From: a virus
Direction: 5' to 3' (one strand)
DNA length: 64,000 nucleotides
IMG/VR virus record: IMGVR_UViG_3300020442_001264
Coordinates: 1 to 64,000 of that record
Shown: piece by piece, positions 46,045 through 55,467 of the stretch
Position numbering within the stretch: position 1 is the stretch's first letter
Layout: the number at the start of each line of letters is the position of its first letter
Position numbers and translations under genes: made by a program
The notes under the pieces: generated by a model
Database searches by the model: none
Seen by the model: only the letters and a program-made list of their open reading frames with translations
Told to the model about the DNA's origin: nothing

Positions 46045-47370
46045 ATGCTAAATTATGAATCATTCAACGACTCGGTAGTATGGTATATAAAAAAATTACT
46101 AAGCAGTGATGCTGTTCCATATAAAGACGTCATAAAAAATATAAAAGAATTTTATATTGTATCAACATTATGTGTTGCAGATGATATGGGAGGTGTTTCA
46201 GCAGATAAATCTAAAATATTAGAAGACAATCAGGACTTAGTAAGCATAAGTCCTTATTTGGTAGAAGGAAACTTTTCTAATAAATTTGTATGCAAAACAT
46301 TAATATCCGATGACCATAAATTATTAGATGTAAAAAAGTTATGTGAAACATATCCAGATAAAACATTTTATTTTAGTATGGGTATATCTACATTTCCTAA
46401 TAATGATAAAAATATATCATATGATAAAATTGTAAAAAAATTAATTGACTTAGATGTAGATAACTTACATGTTTGTTTTATGAACGGATGGGATATGTAC
46501 ACAGACCAATGGGAAGGATTTGACAGATGTGAAAAAATAAAAAGATGCTTTGCAGATTGGCCTGAAGAAAAAATTAAATTTTTATTGTGTAACATTAGTA
46601 TTGTGAGAAAATATAGAAAATATTTCCCACAAGCAGATGTGCAATATTTTTCAATATACCCTGCAAGAATATTTGATAGTCCGGGCAAGAAAACTTATCC
46701 AAAACGTATTGTAGATAAAACACATAACCAACGCAGAAAAAAGAAAACTATTTGTTTAAATAATTATGAGAAACGTCATAGAACAGAAATCGTAAATTTA
46801 TTAGACTATTACAAAGGCGATGTTTTTATTTCTTATAGAGAACACGGTATATATTTAGATAAAGAAGTTACACCAAAATTTAATAAAAACTTTGAGCATG
46901 ATTTTTTTAGAAATCAAGACAGTCCTCCTTATAGAATAATTTCAAATACATATAGTTGGATAGCAACAGAAACTTTGTTTTATGGTTCTAATCCTGGTAC
47001 TTATAATGATAATTTTCAAACACTGGAAGGCTTTGTAACAGAAAAAACATTGAAAGCATTTTACTTTGAATTGCCTGTTCTTATTGTTGGTTTGCCTAGA
47101 ACATATTTACATTTAAGAAGTATAGGATATCAAACCTTTCCTGAATTTTGGGATGAAAGTTTTGACACAGAAGAAAACGATAGTGTAAGATTAGAACTTA
47201 TAAAAAGGGAAATACAAAAGTTTTTAGACAAACCTATACAAGAAATACATGAGATGTTTTGGAGTCCAGAGATACAAAATAAACTCGAAAACAATAAAAA
47301 TTTATTTTTGAAATATGCTAAAAACGATCCATTTAGTAATTTAGGATTTAAAGAAAAATATGGATATTAA
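46045..47370 (+). CDS. Glycosyltransferase-like protein, TEK-motif family (paralogue 2 of 4)
   Basis: 441 residues. The C-terminal block FVTEKTLKAFYFELPVLIVG followed by IGYQTFPEFWDESFD is nearly in register with the 33960 and 48484 proteins. KTICLNNYEKRHRTEIVNLL and FISYREHGIYLD match the middle block. The N-terminal half (TFYFSMGISTFPNNDKNISY) lines up with paralogue 4 (RFLITFGITEIPENQNYDLV). The family looks like a two-lobed GT-B-type transferase whose donor lobe carries TEK. It stands first of three consecutive paralogues and overlaps the next by 11 bases. Confidence 0.6.
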   Translation: MLNYESFNDSVVWYIKKLLSSDAVPYKDVIKNIKEFYIVSTLCVADDMGGVSADKSKILEDNQDLVSISPYLVEGNFSNKFVCKTLISDDHKLLDVKKLCETYPDKTFYFSMGISTFPNNDKNISYDKIVKKLIDLDVDNLHVCFMNGWDMYTDQWEGFDRCEKIKRCFADWPEEKIKFLLCNISIVRKYRKYFPQADVQYFSIYPARIFDSPGKKTYPKRIVDKTHNQRRKKKTICLNNYEKRHRTEIVNLLDYYKGDVFISYREHGIYLDKEVTPKFNKNFEHDFFRNQDSPPYRIISNTYSWIATETLFYGSNPGTYNDNFQTLEGFVTEKTLKAFYFELPVLIVGLPRTYLHLRSIGYQTFPEFWDESFDTEENDSVRLELIKREIQKFLDKPIQEIHEMFWSPEIQNKLENNKNLFLKYAKNDPFSNLGFKEKYGY

Positions 47371-48487
47371 AACTATTAGATTTGAAAGAAGCAACTTTGA
47401 TAATACAAAGTATAATGAAGCATCTAAGTTTCAAAGAAAATTCTTAAATGATTCAAAAGCATTAGAACTTGAACACAATATCTTTAGTTTATATGCTCAA
47501 TTAACAGACGATGTGCCTGATGTTATAGACTTTGCAAATCTACAAAGCAATGATTATTTTTACGAGATGTCCACGTTTCAATTTTATGCATTAGCGGACA
47601 GGTCTTGGATAAAAGATAAAAATATTATAGTAACAAATTTATACGAGCCTTGGATTATAGGTATTCCGTTTGATGACCAATTAGATATGATGCCTAAAGT
47701 ATTTGACGATCCTACATTATTTGATTGTGTACATACTGCAAAAAGTTTTACAATTTGCTTAGACAATTCAGATCCTAGACTTGCTAAAAAGTATCCAGAT
47801 ATAAATTGGGTGTGTCCTAACATGTGGCACTCAGAAGCATTTCTAAGTTTTACAGATGAGGTATCTATTTTGAGAACACAATTTGTTGAAAATGTAAACA
47901 TGCTTGATTATATAGATGAACATACACACAAAAATAAACCACATGACTTCACTTGCTTAATAGGCAAAATAAAACCACACAGGCTTGACTTTTGGTTCTC
48001 TTTAATTAATAATAGTTTAGTAGAGCACAACATTGTAGGTAGTTGGGATAAACATATTATAAATCCCAAATATGAAATTAAACCAAATCAAGAAAAAGAC
48101 AGAGTTATCAAACAAGAATGGATTGAAAAATCTAAAGTTTGGATATCGTTAGAATCATTTCCTGAACAAAATGGTGATTGGCCTATAACACAGATTACAG
48201 AGAAAACGTTTAAGCCTATAAGATATGGTATGCCTTTTATTGTGCATGGAAGTAAACACACATTACAAACACTAGAAGACATGGGTTACGATTCTTATAG
48301 AAGTGTATTTGGTGATTATATAAGAACTAACTATCAAGAAACAAATGAGTATATTATAGACATTTTAAAAAATGTAGATACATATGACTGGGATAAAATA
48401 AAAGACATCGCTAAACATAATGTACAAGTTTTGCAAAAATGGGATAAGGAAAAATATTTTAAAAGTATTCTAAAGCAAATCAAATGA
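47360..48487 (+). CDS. Glycosyltransferase-like protein, TEK-motif family (paralogue 3 of 4, divergent)
   Basis: 375 residues, the shortest and most divergent paralogue. ITEKTFKPIRYGMPFIVHGS followed by LEDMGYDSYRSVFGD keeps the TEK(x)nP(x)I(x)G block, but the rest of the C-terminus differs. DFTCLIGKIKPHRLDFWFSL corresponds to the CLN...HR block. The N-terminal half (YEMSTFQFYALADRSWIKDK) shows little similarity to the other copies. It overlaps paralogue 2 by 11 bases and paralogue 4 by 4. Donor and acceptor are unknown. Confidence 0.58.
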   Translation: MDIKTIRFERSNFDNTKYNEASKFQRKFLNDSKALELEHNIFSLYAQLTDDVPDVIDFANLQSNDYFYEMSTFQFYALADRSWIKDKNIIVTNLYEPWIIGIPFDDQLDMMPKVFDDPTLFDCVHTAKSFTICLDNSDPRLAKKYPDINWVCPNMWHSEAFLSFTDEVSILRTQFVENVNMLDYIDEHTHKNKPHDFTCLIGKIKPHRLDFWFSLINNSLVEHNIVGSWDKHIINPKYEIKPNQEKDRVIKQEWIEKSKVWISLESFPEQNGDWPITQITEKTFKPIRYGMPFIVHGSKHTLQTLEDMGYDSYRSVFGDYIRTNYQETNEYIIDILKNVDTYDWDKIKDIAKHNVQVLQKWDKEKYFKSILKQIK

Positions 48488-49671
48488 TAACATCACAAAT
48501 ATTTTTAACAGATGACAAGTATGATGGTACCCAATGGGGTAGAGGAGAAATTGTTTTACCTTCTAAATATCTATTTGACAGGAGGCGTTCACTTCTACCC
48601 AATGCAGAAAGAAAACAAGAAAGATGGTTAGCAGAAGATTTTTTCAATAAAAGATATAATGACCAAGAAAGATTTTTAATAACATTTGGTATTACAGAAA
48701 TTCCAGAGAATCAAAATTATGATTTAGTAAAAGAAATTGTGCAAAAGGTTAAGAGCATCCAAAACATATCTTTACTTTTTACAAATGATACAGACTTATA
48801 TGACCATGCTTCTTGGAATAGAGAAAAGCAATGGTTAGAAGCATTATCAGATATGCCTCATGAACGAGTATATTTTATATTAAACAACACATTGTCTGTA
48901 CAAAAATTTAATACAATACTACCAAACACAAATGTAGAGTTTGGCTCTGCCTTTTTACATAGATTTATAGATAAACAAACAACTCCACTAAAATTAAATT
49001 TTAAACCCAGAAGTAAACACTTTTTATGTTTGAACAGCAGACCAACTAAACATAGAGATATAATTTACAATAAGTTAAAGGATTATGGTACTGCTTGGAT
49101 GAGTTATAGAATGAGAAATGTGTTTTTACCAAATGAAGATAATCCTTGGAATAATAATCAAAAAGATGTATTTAAAAAAGATCCTGAACTGGCAAATAAA
49201 TCAGTCGGAACATTTGCTGATGACCCCGATGGGAATTGGGAAAAGTTTCAAGATATTATACCTGCAGAGTTTTATAATGACAGTTGTATATATGTTTGTA
49301 CAGAATCTGTATTTGGTGCTGTACCAAGATTAAATCCTTCTGATCCTGTAGTGAACAGTCATTGGTGGACGGAAAAACTTATTAAATCATTCTTTTATAG
49401 ACTGCCAGTAATTGTAGTAGGCAATCCACACGTATTAGAATCTATAAGAAGTTTGGGATTTAAAACGTTTAGTGACTTCTGGAGTGAGTCATATGACCAC
49501 AAAACAGACTCAGATAGGCGTATGCAAAACATACTTGATATACTAGAATCTTTAAACAATATGCCTATATCAAAAATTAATGACATGTACTACAGCAAAG
49601 AAATGCAGGACATTCTTAATCACAACTACAAAAACATGTTTTCCTTAAATGATAAATATGTATGTAGTTAA
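48484..49671 (+). CDS. Glycosyltransferase-like protein, TEK-motif family (paralogue 4 of 4)
   Basis: 395 residues. The C-terminal block is WWTEKLIKSFFYRLPVIVVG followed by LGFKTFSDFWSESYD, and the middle block is HFLCLNSRPTKHRDIIYNKL with WMSYRMRNVFLPNEDN. It opens MITSQIFLTDDKYDGTQWGR. Its closest relative is paralogue 2, two genes upstream, suggesting local tandem duplication followed by divergence. Near its 3' end the reading frame contains a late promoter motif (49651-49658) that probably drives the next gene. Confidence 0.6.
   Translation: MITSQIFLTDDKYDGTQWGRGEIVLPSKYLFDRRRSLLPNAERKQERWLAEDFFNKRYNDQERFLITFGITEIPENQNYDLVKEIVQKVKSIQNISLLFTNDTDLYDHASWNREKQWLEALSDMPHERVYFILNNTLSVQKFNTILPNTNVEFGSAFLHRFIDKQTTPLKLNFKPRSKHFLCLNSRPTKHRDIIYNKLKDYGTAWMSYRMRNVFLPNEDNPWNNNQKDVFKKDPELANKSVGTFADDPDGNWEKFQDIIPAEFYNDSCIYVCTESVFGAVPRLNPSDPVVNSHWWTEKLIKSFFYRLPVIVVGNPHVLESIRSLGFKTFSDFWSESYDHKTDSDRRMQNILDILESLNNMPISKINDMYYSKEMQDILNHNYKNMFSLNDKYVCS
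49651..49658 (+). promoter_or_regulatory. T4-type late promoter motif inside the end of a gene
   Basis: GATAAATA lies in the last codons of the upstream glycosyltransferase-like gene. The predicted leader to the ATG at 49710 is about 46 bases and includes an AGGAG ribosome site. It is placed where a new unit should begin, at the only sizeable gap (38 bases) in this part. Confidence 0.45.
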
Positions 49672-49709
49672 TTCTACACACACAACAAACTAAAAATTAG
49701 GAGATAAAA

Positions 49710-51026
49710 ATGGCCTCAATCGGATTTATCGGAGTGGGTAAGTTAGGACAAGCCTGCGCCGAGATGGTCGCCGAGGTACATGATGTTGTGGGATATGATA
49801 TTAATCCTGTAGAGCCTGAAAACTTTACAATGGTTAATAAAATGGAGGATGCTGTAAAAGGAAAAGACATTGTCTTTATTGCAGTTCAAACTCCACATGA
49901 TCCACAATATGATGGAAAAGCACCTACCAGCCATTTACCCAACAAGGACTTCGATTACAGTACTGTAAAAAATGTTCTTAGCCAGGTAAATGCTGTGGCG
50001 ACAAAAGAACAATTAGTAGTCCTTATTTCAACTGTTTTACCAGGAACGGTAAGACGTGAATTTGTTCAACTTATTAACAATGCAAGATTTGTTTATAACC
50101 CATATTTAATTGCAATGGGTACAGTTAAGTGGGACATGGTTAATCCAGAAATGGTAATGATTGGAACTGAAGACGGTTCCGAAACTGGAGATGCCAAACA
50201 GTTAAGAGACTTTTATGATACCATCATGCAGAACGATCCCAACTATGTAATAGGTACATGGGACGAAGTAGAATGCATTAAAGTCTTTTACAACACCTTT
50301 ATTAGTGCAAAAGTAAGTTTAGTAAACATGATACAAGACGTTGCAGAAAAACAAGGTAACATCAACGCAGAAGTTGTATGTGATGCTTTAGCAAATTCAG
50401 ATAGACGTATTATGGGACCAGGTTATATGAAGCCAGGCATGGGCGATGGTGGTGCTTGTCACCCAAGAGATAATATTGCTCTACGTTTTATGGCTGAAGA
50501 ATTAAACTTGGGTTACGACTTATTCGATGCAGTAATGCGTAGTAGAGAAGTACAAGCAGAAAACATGGCTAAAACTCTTATGGAACACACCAACGGATTT
50601 ATGCATGCCGGTAGAACATATGATGAGAAACCTATTATAATTATTGGTAAAGCATACAAGCCTATGGTTCCATATGAAGCAGGTTCAAGCAGTATGCTTG
50701 TTGGACATTATGTCGAAAAGTTAGGTGGTACACTATATTACTACGATGAACAAACAGGTGATATACCTCCAGCGGAAGTACTTAGTCAGCCAGCAGTATA
50801 TTTACTAGCACACAATCCTCAAATCACTTATGGTGAACAGTTAGATACTGTGCCTAGATGGTACGGTGACCATACTGTTACAGGAGAAGAAGCAAGTTTT
50901 ATTACAACTGCTAATGGCACTAATGTAGGATTTGCTGAAGGAAGTGTTGTTATAGACCCATGGAGGAAAACTCCAGACGCACCAGGAATAACTGTAATAC
51001 ATTACGGTAACACAAGGAATAGATAG
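49710..51026 (+). CDS. UDP-glucose/GDP-mannose dehydrogenase family protein
   Basis: 438 residues, usual length. IGFIGVGKLGQACAEMVAE is the N-terminal NAD-binding GxGxxG strand and loop. FIAVQTPHDPQYDGKAPTSH matches the VxTP loop. ECIKVFYNTFISAKVSLVNM gives the catalytic-domain Lys and Asn. Cys250 in PGMGDGGACHPRDN is the thiohemiacetal Cys, in the place of the usual GGSCFPKD. KPIIIIGKAYKPMVPYEAGS is the C-terminal lobe. It would oxidise a nucleotide sugar at C6 to a uronic acid in two NAD-dependent steps. With the phosphomannomutase, GDP-mannose to GDP-mannuronate is one attractive route, but UDP-glucose is equally possible. Strong ribosome site AGGAG. Confidence 0.88.
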   Translation: MASIGFIGVGKLGQACAEMVAEVHDVVGYDINPVEPENFTMVNKMEDAVKGKDIVFIAVQTPHDPQYDGKAPTSHLPNKDFDYSTVKNVLSQVNAVATKEQLVVLISTVLPGTVRREFVQLINNARFVYNPYLIAMGTVKWDMVNPEMVMIGTEDGSETGDAKQLRDFYDTIMQNDPNYVIGTWDEVECIKVFYNTFISAKVSLVNMIQDVAEKQGNINAEVVCDALANSDRRIMGPGYMKPGMGDGGACHPRDNIALRFMAEELNLGYDLFDAVMRSREVQAENMAKTLMEHTNGFMHAGRTYDEKPIIIIGKAYKPMVPYEAGSSSMLVGHYVEKLGGTLYYYDEQTGDIPPAEVLSQPAVYLLAHNPQITYGEQLDTVPRWYGDHTVTGEEASFITTANGTNVGFAEGSVVIDPWRKTPDAPGITVIHYGNTRNR

Positions 51027-51029
51027 GAT

Positions 51030-51821
51030 ATGGTTACGGATCAGGAAATACTAGACTATATCTTTTCTAAGTGGGGTAAGAAACAAGAGATGTTGCAACT
51101 CAACGAGCAATATCGCTATACCCCTCCTTACCCTACATTACATTTAGAAGATTTTATTCCTGAGCATGTGTCTAAGGCATTATACGAAGAAAGTAAAACT
51201 ATACCTGAAAAGTTTTGGACAACTTTTACTAGAGCAGGTAGTTATATGGAAGAGTGTAATGATTTAGAAGAGGCACCGGTTGCCCGAGCAGTTGTTAGTG
51301 CAATGCATAGCAAACCATTTTTAAAATGGTTAAGTAAGATATGTGATGTACAACATCTACTTCCTGATCCGTATCTTGTGGGGGCAGGATACATGAAAAG
51401 TTACAAAGGTGATAGTTTGAAAATACATACAGACTTTAACTGGAATGAAGAATGTCAAACACACAGAGCATTAAGTTTAATACTATACTTTACACCGGAG
51501 TGGGACGAAGAATGGCATGGTGACTTACAGTTTTGGGATTTTGATAAAAAGAAAAGAGTTACCAGTTTCCCACCCAAGATGGGTAATGTTGTAGTTTGGA
51601 AATATCACAAACGTGGCTTTCATGGTCATCCAAATCCTATCGATTGTCCTGATGATAAATTTAGAGTAGGTTTTAGATTATTTTATTACATCAGTGACAG
51701 TATACATGACTGGAGAGATCCACCACATAAAAGTTTATATTGGTATGACAAAGATAAAAGCCAACCATATCATATAGAAACAGAATACGGACATGGAAAA
51801 TTAGATGATAAAGAACGTTAA
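51030..51821 (+). CDS. 2-oxoglutarate/Fe(II)-dependent oxygenase
   Basis: 263 residues with a complete prolyl-hydroxylase-type facial triad. His133 and Asp135 lie in LKIHTDFNW, and the distal His is His198 or His200 in GFHGHPNP. Arg in KFRVGFRLFYY binds 2-oxoglutarate. The strands ALSLILYFTPEWDEEWHGDL and GDLQFWDFDKKKRVTSFPPK are typical of the double-stranded beta-helix. T4-type marine phages often carry such oxygenases; substrates include protein side chains, nucleobases and sugars. Here, surrounded by sugar and radical SAM genes, hydroxylation of a glycan or of the scaffold it is attached to is likely. It overlaps the next gene by 17 bases. Confidence 0.87.
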   Translation: MVTDQEILDYIFSKWGKKQEMLQLNEQYRYTPPYPTLHLEDFIPEHVSKALYEESKTIPEKFWTTFTRAGSYMEECNDLEEAPVARAVVSAMHSKPFLKWLSKICDVQHLLPDPYLVGAGYMKSYKGDSLKIHTDFNWNEECQTHRALSLILYFTPEWDEEWHGDLQFWDFDKKKRVTSFPPKMGNVVVWKYHKRGFHGHPNPIDCPDDKFRVGFRLFYYISDSIHDWRDPPHKSLYWYDKDKSQPYHIETEYGHGKLDDKER

Positions 51822-52812
51822 TCCAAACAACAATTGGTGGATGTATGGATATGAAAATCCACTACATGAACTTGAAGCAGGTTATGAAGGTATTGATATA
51901 TCACAAGTGCCAGCACAAGAATTTAAGGGTGGGTATGCTATACAAGATGATTATGTAACAAGAGAACTTGTTGACTATATGAAGTCAACAAATTGGAATA
52001 ATTTTTTTGTAGCAGACGGTCATCACAATCTACAAGTAGAATATAGAGAACTTTTTAAACGTTGGGTGCAATCAAGCAATTTAAATAAAATAAGATTTCA
52101 GAATTTAAATTTTGCATGTATTACTAACGGCACTTCAGAAGCATTCCAAATGTTTTTCTTGAGACACAATCAACGCCGCTTTAAATTTTTTAAAGGCGAT
52201 TTTATGATGCATAAAGTTGCTAGTCATGTATCACAGGTTGACTGGGAATGGATAGATGATAACGGTACTTTAGAATATGGTGATGCTTTAATAGTAAGTT
52301 GCCCATTTAGTGATACAGCAAGATTACCAGAAAACTTTGACGAGTGGATGGACTTAGCACATCGTTGTGACGTACCCGTATTGTTAGACATGGCATATTT
52401 TGGTACATGTGTAAATTTAGATATAGATACAGAAAACTATCCTGCTATAGAAGAAATAACTTTTAGTTTAGGAAAAACATTTCCTATTATTGGTGCAAGA
52501 GCAGGTATAAGATTCCAAAGAGAATTAGTTGATGATCCTGTGACATTTGCAAATCAACATGGTATAGCAAATAATTTTGCATGTAAAATAGGTGTACATG
52601 CTATGACTAACTATAGTCCTGATTATATACCTATAAAATATTACGATGCATATCATCAACTTTGTTTAAACCATGACTTATTACTTAGTAATTGTGTAAT
52701 CTTTGCATTAAGTGATGACCAAAAATATATGGAAATAAATAGAGGGAATACAAATACAAGACTTTGCCTAAGCAAATTTGTAAAGGAAAATTATGAGCTC
52801 AGCCAAAACTAA
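51805..52812 (+). CDS. Fold-type I PLP aminotransferase-like protein
   Basis: 335 residues, shorter than the usual 400. ACITNGTSEAFQMFFL resembles the cofactor-phosphate loop. PVLLDMAYFGT gives Asp195 and Tyr198, the residues that hold the pyridoxal ring. Lys224 in SLGKTF is the expected Schiff-base Lys, and Arg232 eight residues later fits the phosphate-binding Arg of aspartate-aminotransferase-type enzymes. So the active centre looks intact even though the small domain is trimmed. In this setting it could make an amino sugar, or transfer or remove an amino acid. It overlaps its neighbours by 17 and 20 bases. Confidence 0.7.
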   Translation: MIKNVNPNNNWWMYGYENPLHELEAGYEGIDISQVPAQEFKGGYAIQDDYVTRELVDYMKSTNWNNFFVADGHHNLQVEYRELFKRWVQSSNLNKIRFQNLNFACITNGTSEAFQMFFLRHNQRRFKFFKGDFMMHKVASHVSQVDWEWIDDNGTLEYGDALIVSCPFSDTARLPENFDEWMDLAHRCDVPVLLDMAYFGTCVNLDIDTENYPAIEEITFSLGKTFPIIGARAGIRFQRELVDDPVTFANQHGIANNFACKIGVHAMTNYSPDYIPIKYYDAYHQLCLNHDLLLSNCVIFALSDDQKYMEINRGNTNTRLCLSKFVKENYELSQN

Positions 52813-54211
52813 CAGATATGGATTCCAGTACGGAGCATTCGAAGAAAAAGAATTGTTCGATCCTGATTACAAATACTGTGCATTATTGTGGAGCCACATT
52901 AGCAACGAGCCAGGAGGTACAGTAAGAACATGCTGTATTGCTACAGAAAGAATTAAAGACGAAACTGGACAAGATTATAATCTGGGTGAACATGGTATGT
53001 TAGATATCTTGACTAGCAATACTATGAAAGAATATAGGAATCAAATAAGAAACGGAGAAGAAATACATAACTGTGAAACATGTTGGATAGATGAACGCAA
53101 TGGCAAAGAATCAAAGAGACAACAATATAACGAATATTATAAACAATGGTACGGACATGATGCTATTGTATGGAACGAAGAACCGACAAGATTAATAGAT
53201 GCCCAATTAATTTTCGACAATACTTGTAATTTAAAATGTAGAAGTTGCAATGCCAACTATAGTAGCAAGTGGAAAGAAGAAGCAGATGATAGAAAGATTC
53301 CTTATTGGGAGACTACTGCTAAAATAGATATGAATGATATAGAACGTAGTGCGTTTTGGAAAACATTAGATGAGTGGACTGAGAATGTATTACGTTTAGA
53401 AATAATGGGCGGTGAACCTTTCTATATGAAAGAGTTTAAAAAGTTTGTAGACTTTTTAATTGATACAGGCAGAGCAAAAAACATAGCATTAACATTAAGC
53501 ACAAACGGAACTATAGCAGATAAAAACTTTTTAGATAAGATGGCTAAGAACTTTAAAGACTTAGCATTCAGTGTAAGCATAGATGGAATAGAAGACCAGT
53601 TTACATATTTAAGACATCCAGGAAAATGGAATGAAGTAAAAGAGAATTTAGATTATTATTATGAATTGCACAACAGTGAGTATCCTGTTTTTGTACAGAT
53701 TACTCATACCGTAAGTGCATTAAACATTATGTACTTGCCAGAGTTTCATAATTATTTTGAACAGCATTTTCCTAATTTTAAAATATGGAACAATGCAGTA
53801 CATTATCCTAAATGGATATGTGCAAGTGTATTGCCTAAGAAAGCAAAGAAACAAATTACAGATAAATTACTTAGACACAATTGGTTGCCTCAGTATAAAA
53901 GTGAGATACAAGCATTAATAGATTTTATGAATTCACCTTTATATGAAAACGGCTCTAGTGTAGTAGACAGTTTAAAAAGTAAATTTGATGAAGAAAAATT
54001 AAAATTCTTTGACCAAAGAAGCATAGAAAAGAAATGGGAAATTTTTAAATCACAGATAGTAGGAGGTGACATATACAGAGAAGAAAACTTTGTTCAGGTA
54101 TTCCCTGAATTATATGAACTAATAAAAGATGATTTTGATTATACAAAAGAATATGAAACTGTGTCGACAGCAGGATTCTTGCCAGTTAGTCAGGGAGAGT
54201 ATAGCAATTGA
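52793..54211 (+). CDS. Radical SAM protein with N-terminal SPASM/twitch-like domain (paralogue 4)
   Basis: 472 residues. Core CNLKCRSC has Cys145, Cys149 and Cys152; IMGGEPFYMKE is the SAM loop. The N-terminal auxiliary region has YKYCALLWSHI, then VRTCCIATERI and ETCWIDERNGKES. The stretch FSVSIDGIEDQFTYLRHPGK is shared with paralogue 7 (57476), so these two form a subgroup. A ribosome site (AAGGAA) lies upstream of the ATG at 52793 although it is inside the aminotransferase-like gene. It begins the second, longer run of radical SAM genes. Confidence 0.85.
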   Translation: MSSAKTNRYGFQYGAFEEKELFDPDYKYCALLWSHISNEPGGTVRTCCIATERIKDETGQDYNLGEHGMLDILTSNTMKEYRNQIRNGEEIHNCETCWIDERNGKESKRQQYNEYYKQWYGHDAIVWNEEPTRLIDAQLIFDNTCNLKCRSCNANYSSKWKEEADDRKIPYWETTAKIDMNDIERSAFWKTLDEWTENVLRLEIMGGEPFYMKEFKKFVDFLIDTGRAKNIALTLSTNGTIADKNFLDKMAKNFKDLAFSVSIDGIEDQFTYLRHPGKWNEVKENLDYYYELHNSEYPVFVQITHTVSALNIMYLPEFHNYFEQHFPNFKIWNNAVHYPKWICASVLPKKAKKQITDKLLRHNWLPQYKSEIQALIDFMNSPLYENGSSVVDSLKSKFDEEKLKFFDQRSIEKKWEIFKSQIVGGDIYREENFVQVFPELYELIKDDFDYTKEYETVSTAGFLPVSQGEYSN

Positions 54212-55467
54212 GTAAGACATATTGCCCACTACCTTGGAATCACTTAGCAACACACCCGCACGGTGGTGTAACATTGTGCTGTATAAGTGACCATACTGAT
54301 GGTTTGAATCGAGCAAGGAATTATAAGGAGGAACATAACGAATTCTTTGATTTAAATAAACAAACAATAAACGAACATATGAATAGCGACTACTACAAAG
54401 AAGTTCGCTTAGAAATGTTAAATAATAAGAAACCTAAAGCATGTATGCGATGTTATGAGGAAGAAGATAAAGGAATAAAAAGTAAGAGACAACATGAGAC
54501 CGAAGTATTTAGACAGAACTCCCCCGATTGGGCATCCAAACTTACTAGTGAGGACGGGAGTATTCCTATGGATCTGCGTTTTGTTGAGTTGCGTCTTGGC
54601 AATGTATGTAACGTCCGTTGTCGTACATGCAATCCTGCAAGTTCCAGTAAATGGTTGGAAGACTATAAAAGCATTGTTCAAAAAGCAGACTTCGTCAACA
54701 AAGGATATCTAGGATTAAATTTTCCAGATGACTTTAAGTGGGCAGAAGATGATAACTTTTATAATGACTTATATGAGTCTGCTCCAAACTTAGAACTACT
54801 TTATATTAATGGAGGAGAGCCTACATTAATTAAACAACACTGGACTTACTTAAGAAAATTAGTAGAAAGCGGAAGGAGTAAAAATATAATTTTATGGTAC
54901 AACATTAATTGTACTATGTTGCCACCAATTGCTTTAGACTTGTGGCCCGAGTTTAAAGAAGCAAGAATATGTTTAAGCATTGATGACTTGGAAGATAGAA
55001 ATGCTTTTATACGTTCAGGCACAGAGTGGCAGGCTGTTTGCAATACTGTAAACAAACTTAAAGATAATGAAGATAAATTAACTTTAAGAATAACGCAGAC
55101 TGTTAGTGCATATAACTATGCTACATTACCTGAGTTTTTTGAATGGGCTAAAAGCATTGGGATAGAAGTTGATATGAACTTTGTGTATGATCCTGATTAC
55201 CTAAGTCCCATGGTTATACCACCTAGGGCAAGAGAGTTGATACATACACGATTCAGAAAACTATTAGGTAATGACCACAAACTAGGAACATTGTTGAGTA
55301 TGTTTAATACTCCAGAGTGGGACGAGTTGAAGTGGGAACAGTTTTGTCGTTTCAACGACTTGTTAGATAAAAACGATACTGACTTAGGAAAAGTTTCTAA
55401 TTGGAGAAATACATTTACTGAGTTATGTGAGGTTGTAGAGAAAAGTGGAAGTACTACGATATACTAA
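54208..55467 (+). CDS. Radical SAM protein with N-terminal SPASM/twitch-like domain (paralogue 5)
   Basis: 419 residues from a TTG at 54208 with AGGGAGAG upstream. No ATG lies close by in frame, and the motif starts directly (SKTYCPLPWNHLATHPHGGV, then LCCISDHTD and ACMRCYEEEDKGIKSKR). Core CNVRCRTC has Cys134, Cys138 and Cys141; INGGEPTLIK is the GGE loop. The arrangement C-PW-x-G-x-CC...CxxCYxxE is an unusually clean SPASM-like signature. It overlaps the acyl desaturase gene by 23 bases, so the two should be made together. Confidence 0.87.
   Translation: MSKTYCPLPWNHLATHPHGGVTLCCISDHTDGLNRARNYKEEHNEFFDLNKQTINEHMNSDYYKEVRLEMLNNKKPKACMRCYEEEDKGIKSKRQHETEVFRQNSPDWASKLTSEDGSIPMDLRFVELRLGNVCNVRCRTCNPASSSKWLEDYKSIVQKADFVNKGYLGLNFPDDFKWAEDDNFYNDLYESAPNLELLYINGGEPTLIKQHWTYLRKLVESGRSKNIILWYNINCTMLPPIALDLWPEFKEARICLSIDDLEDRNAFIRSGTEWQAVCNTVNKLKDNEDKLTLRITQTVSAYNYATLPEFFEWAKSIGIEVDMNFVYDPDYLSPMVIPPRARELIHTRFRKLLGNDHKLGTLLSMFNTPEWDELKWEQFCRFNDLLDKNDTDLGKVSNWRNTFTELCEVVEKSGSTTIY

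Noticed and set aside
49663-49678. Short hairpin TGTAG-TTAATT-CTACA as a terminator
   Set aside because: Only five base pairs and no T tract; a promoter element lies just before it, so it is more likely part of a leader.
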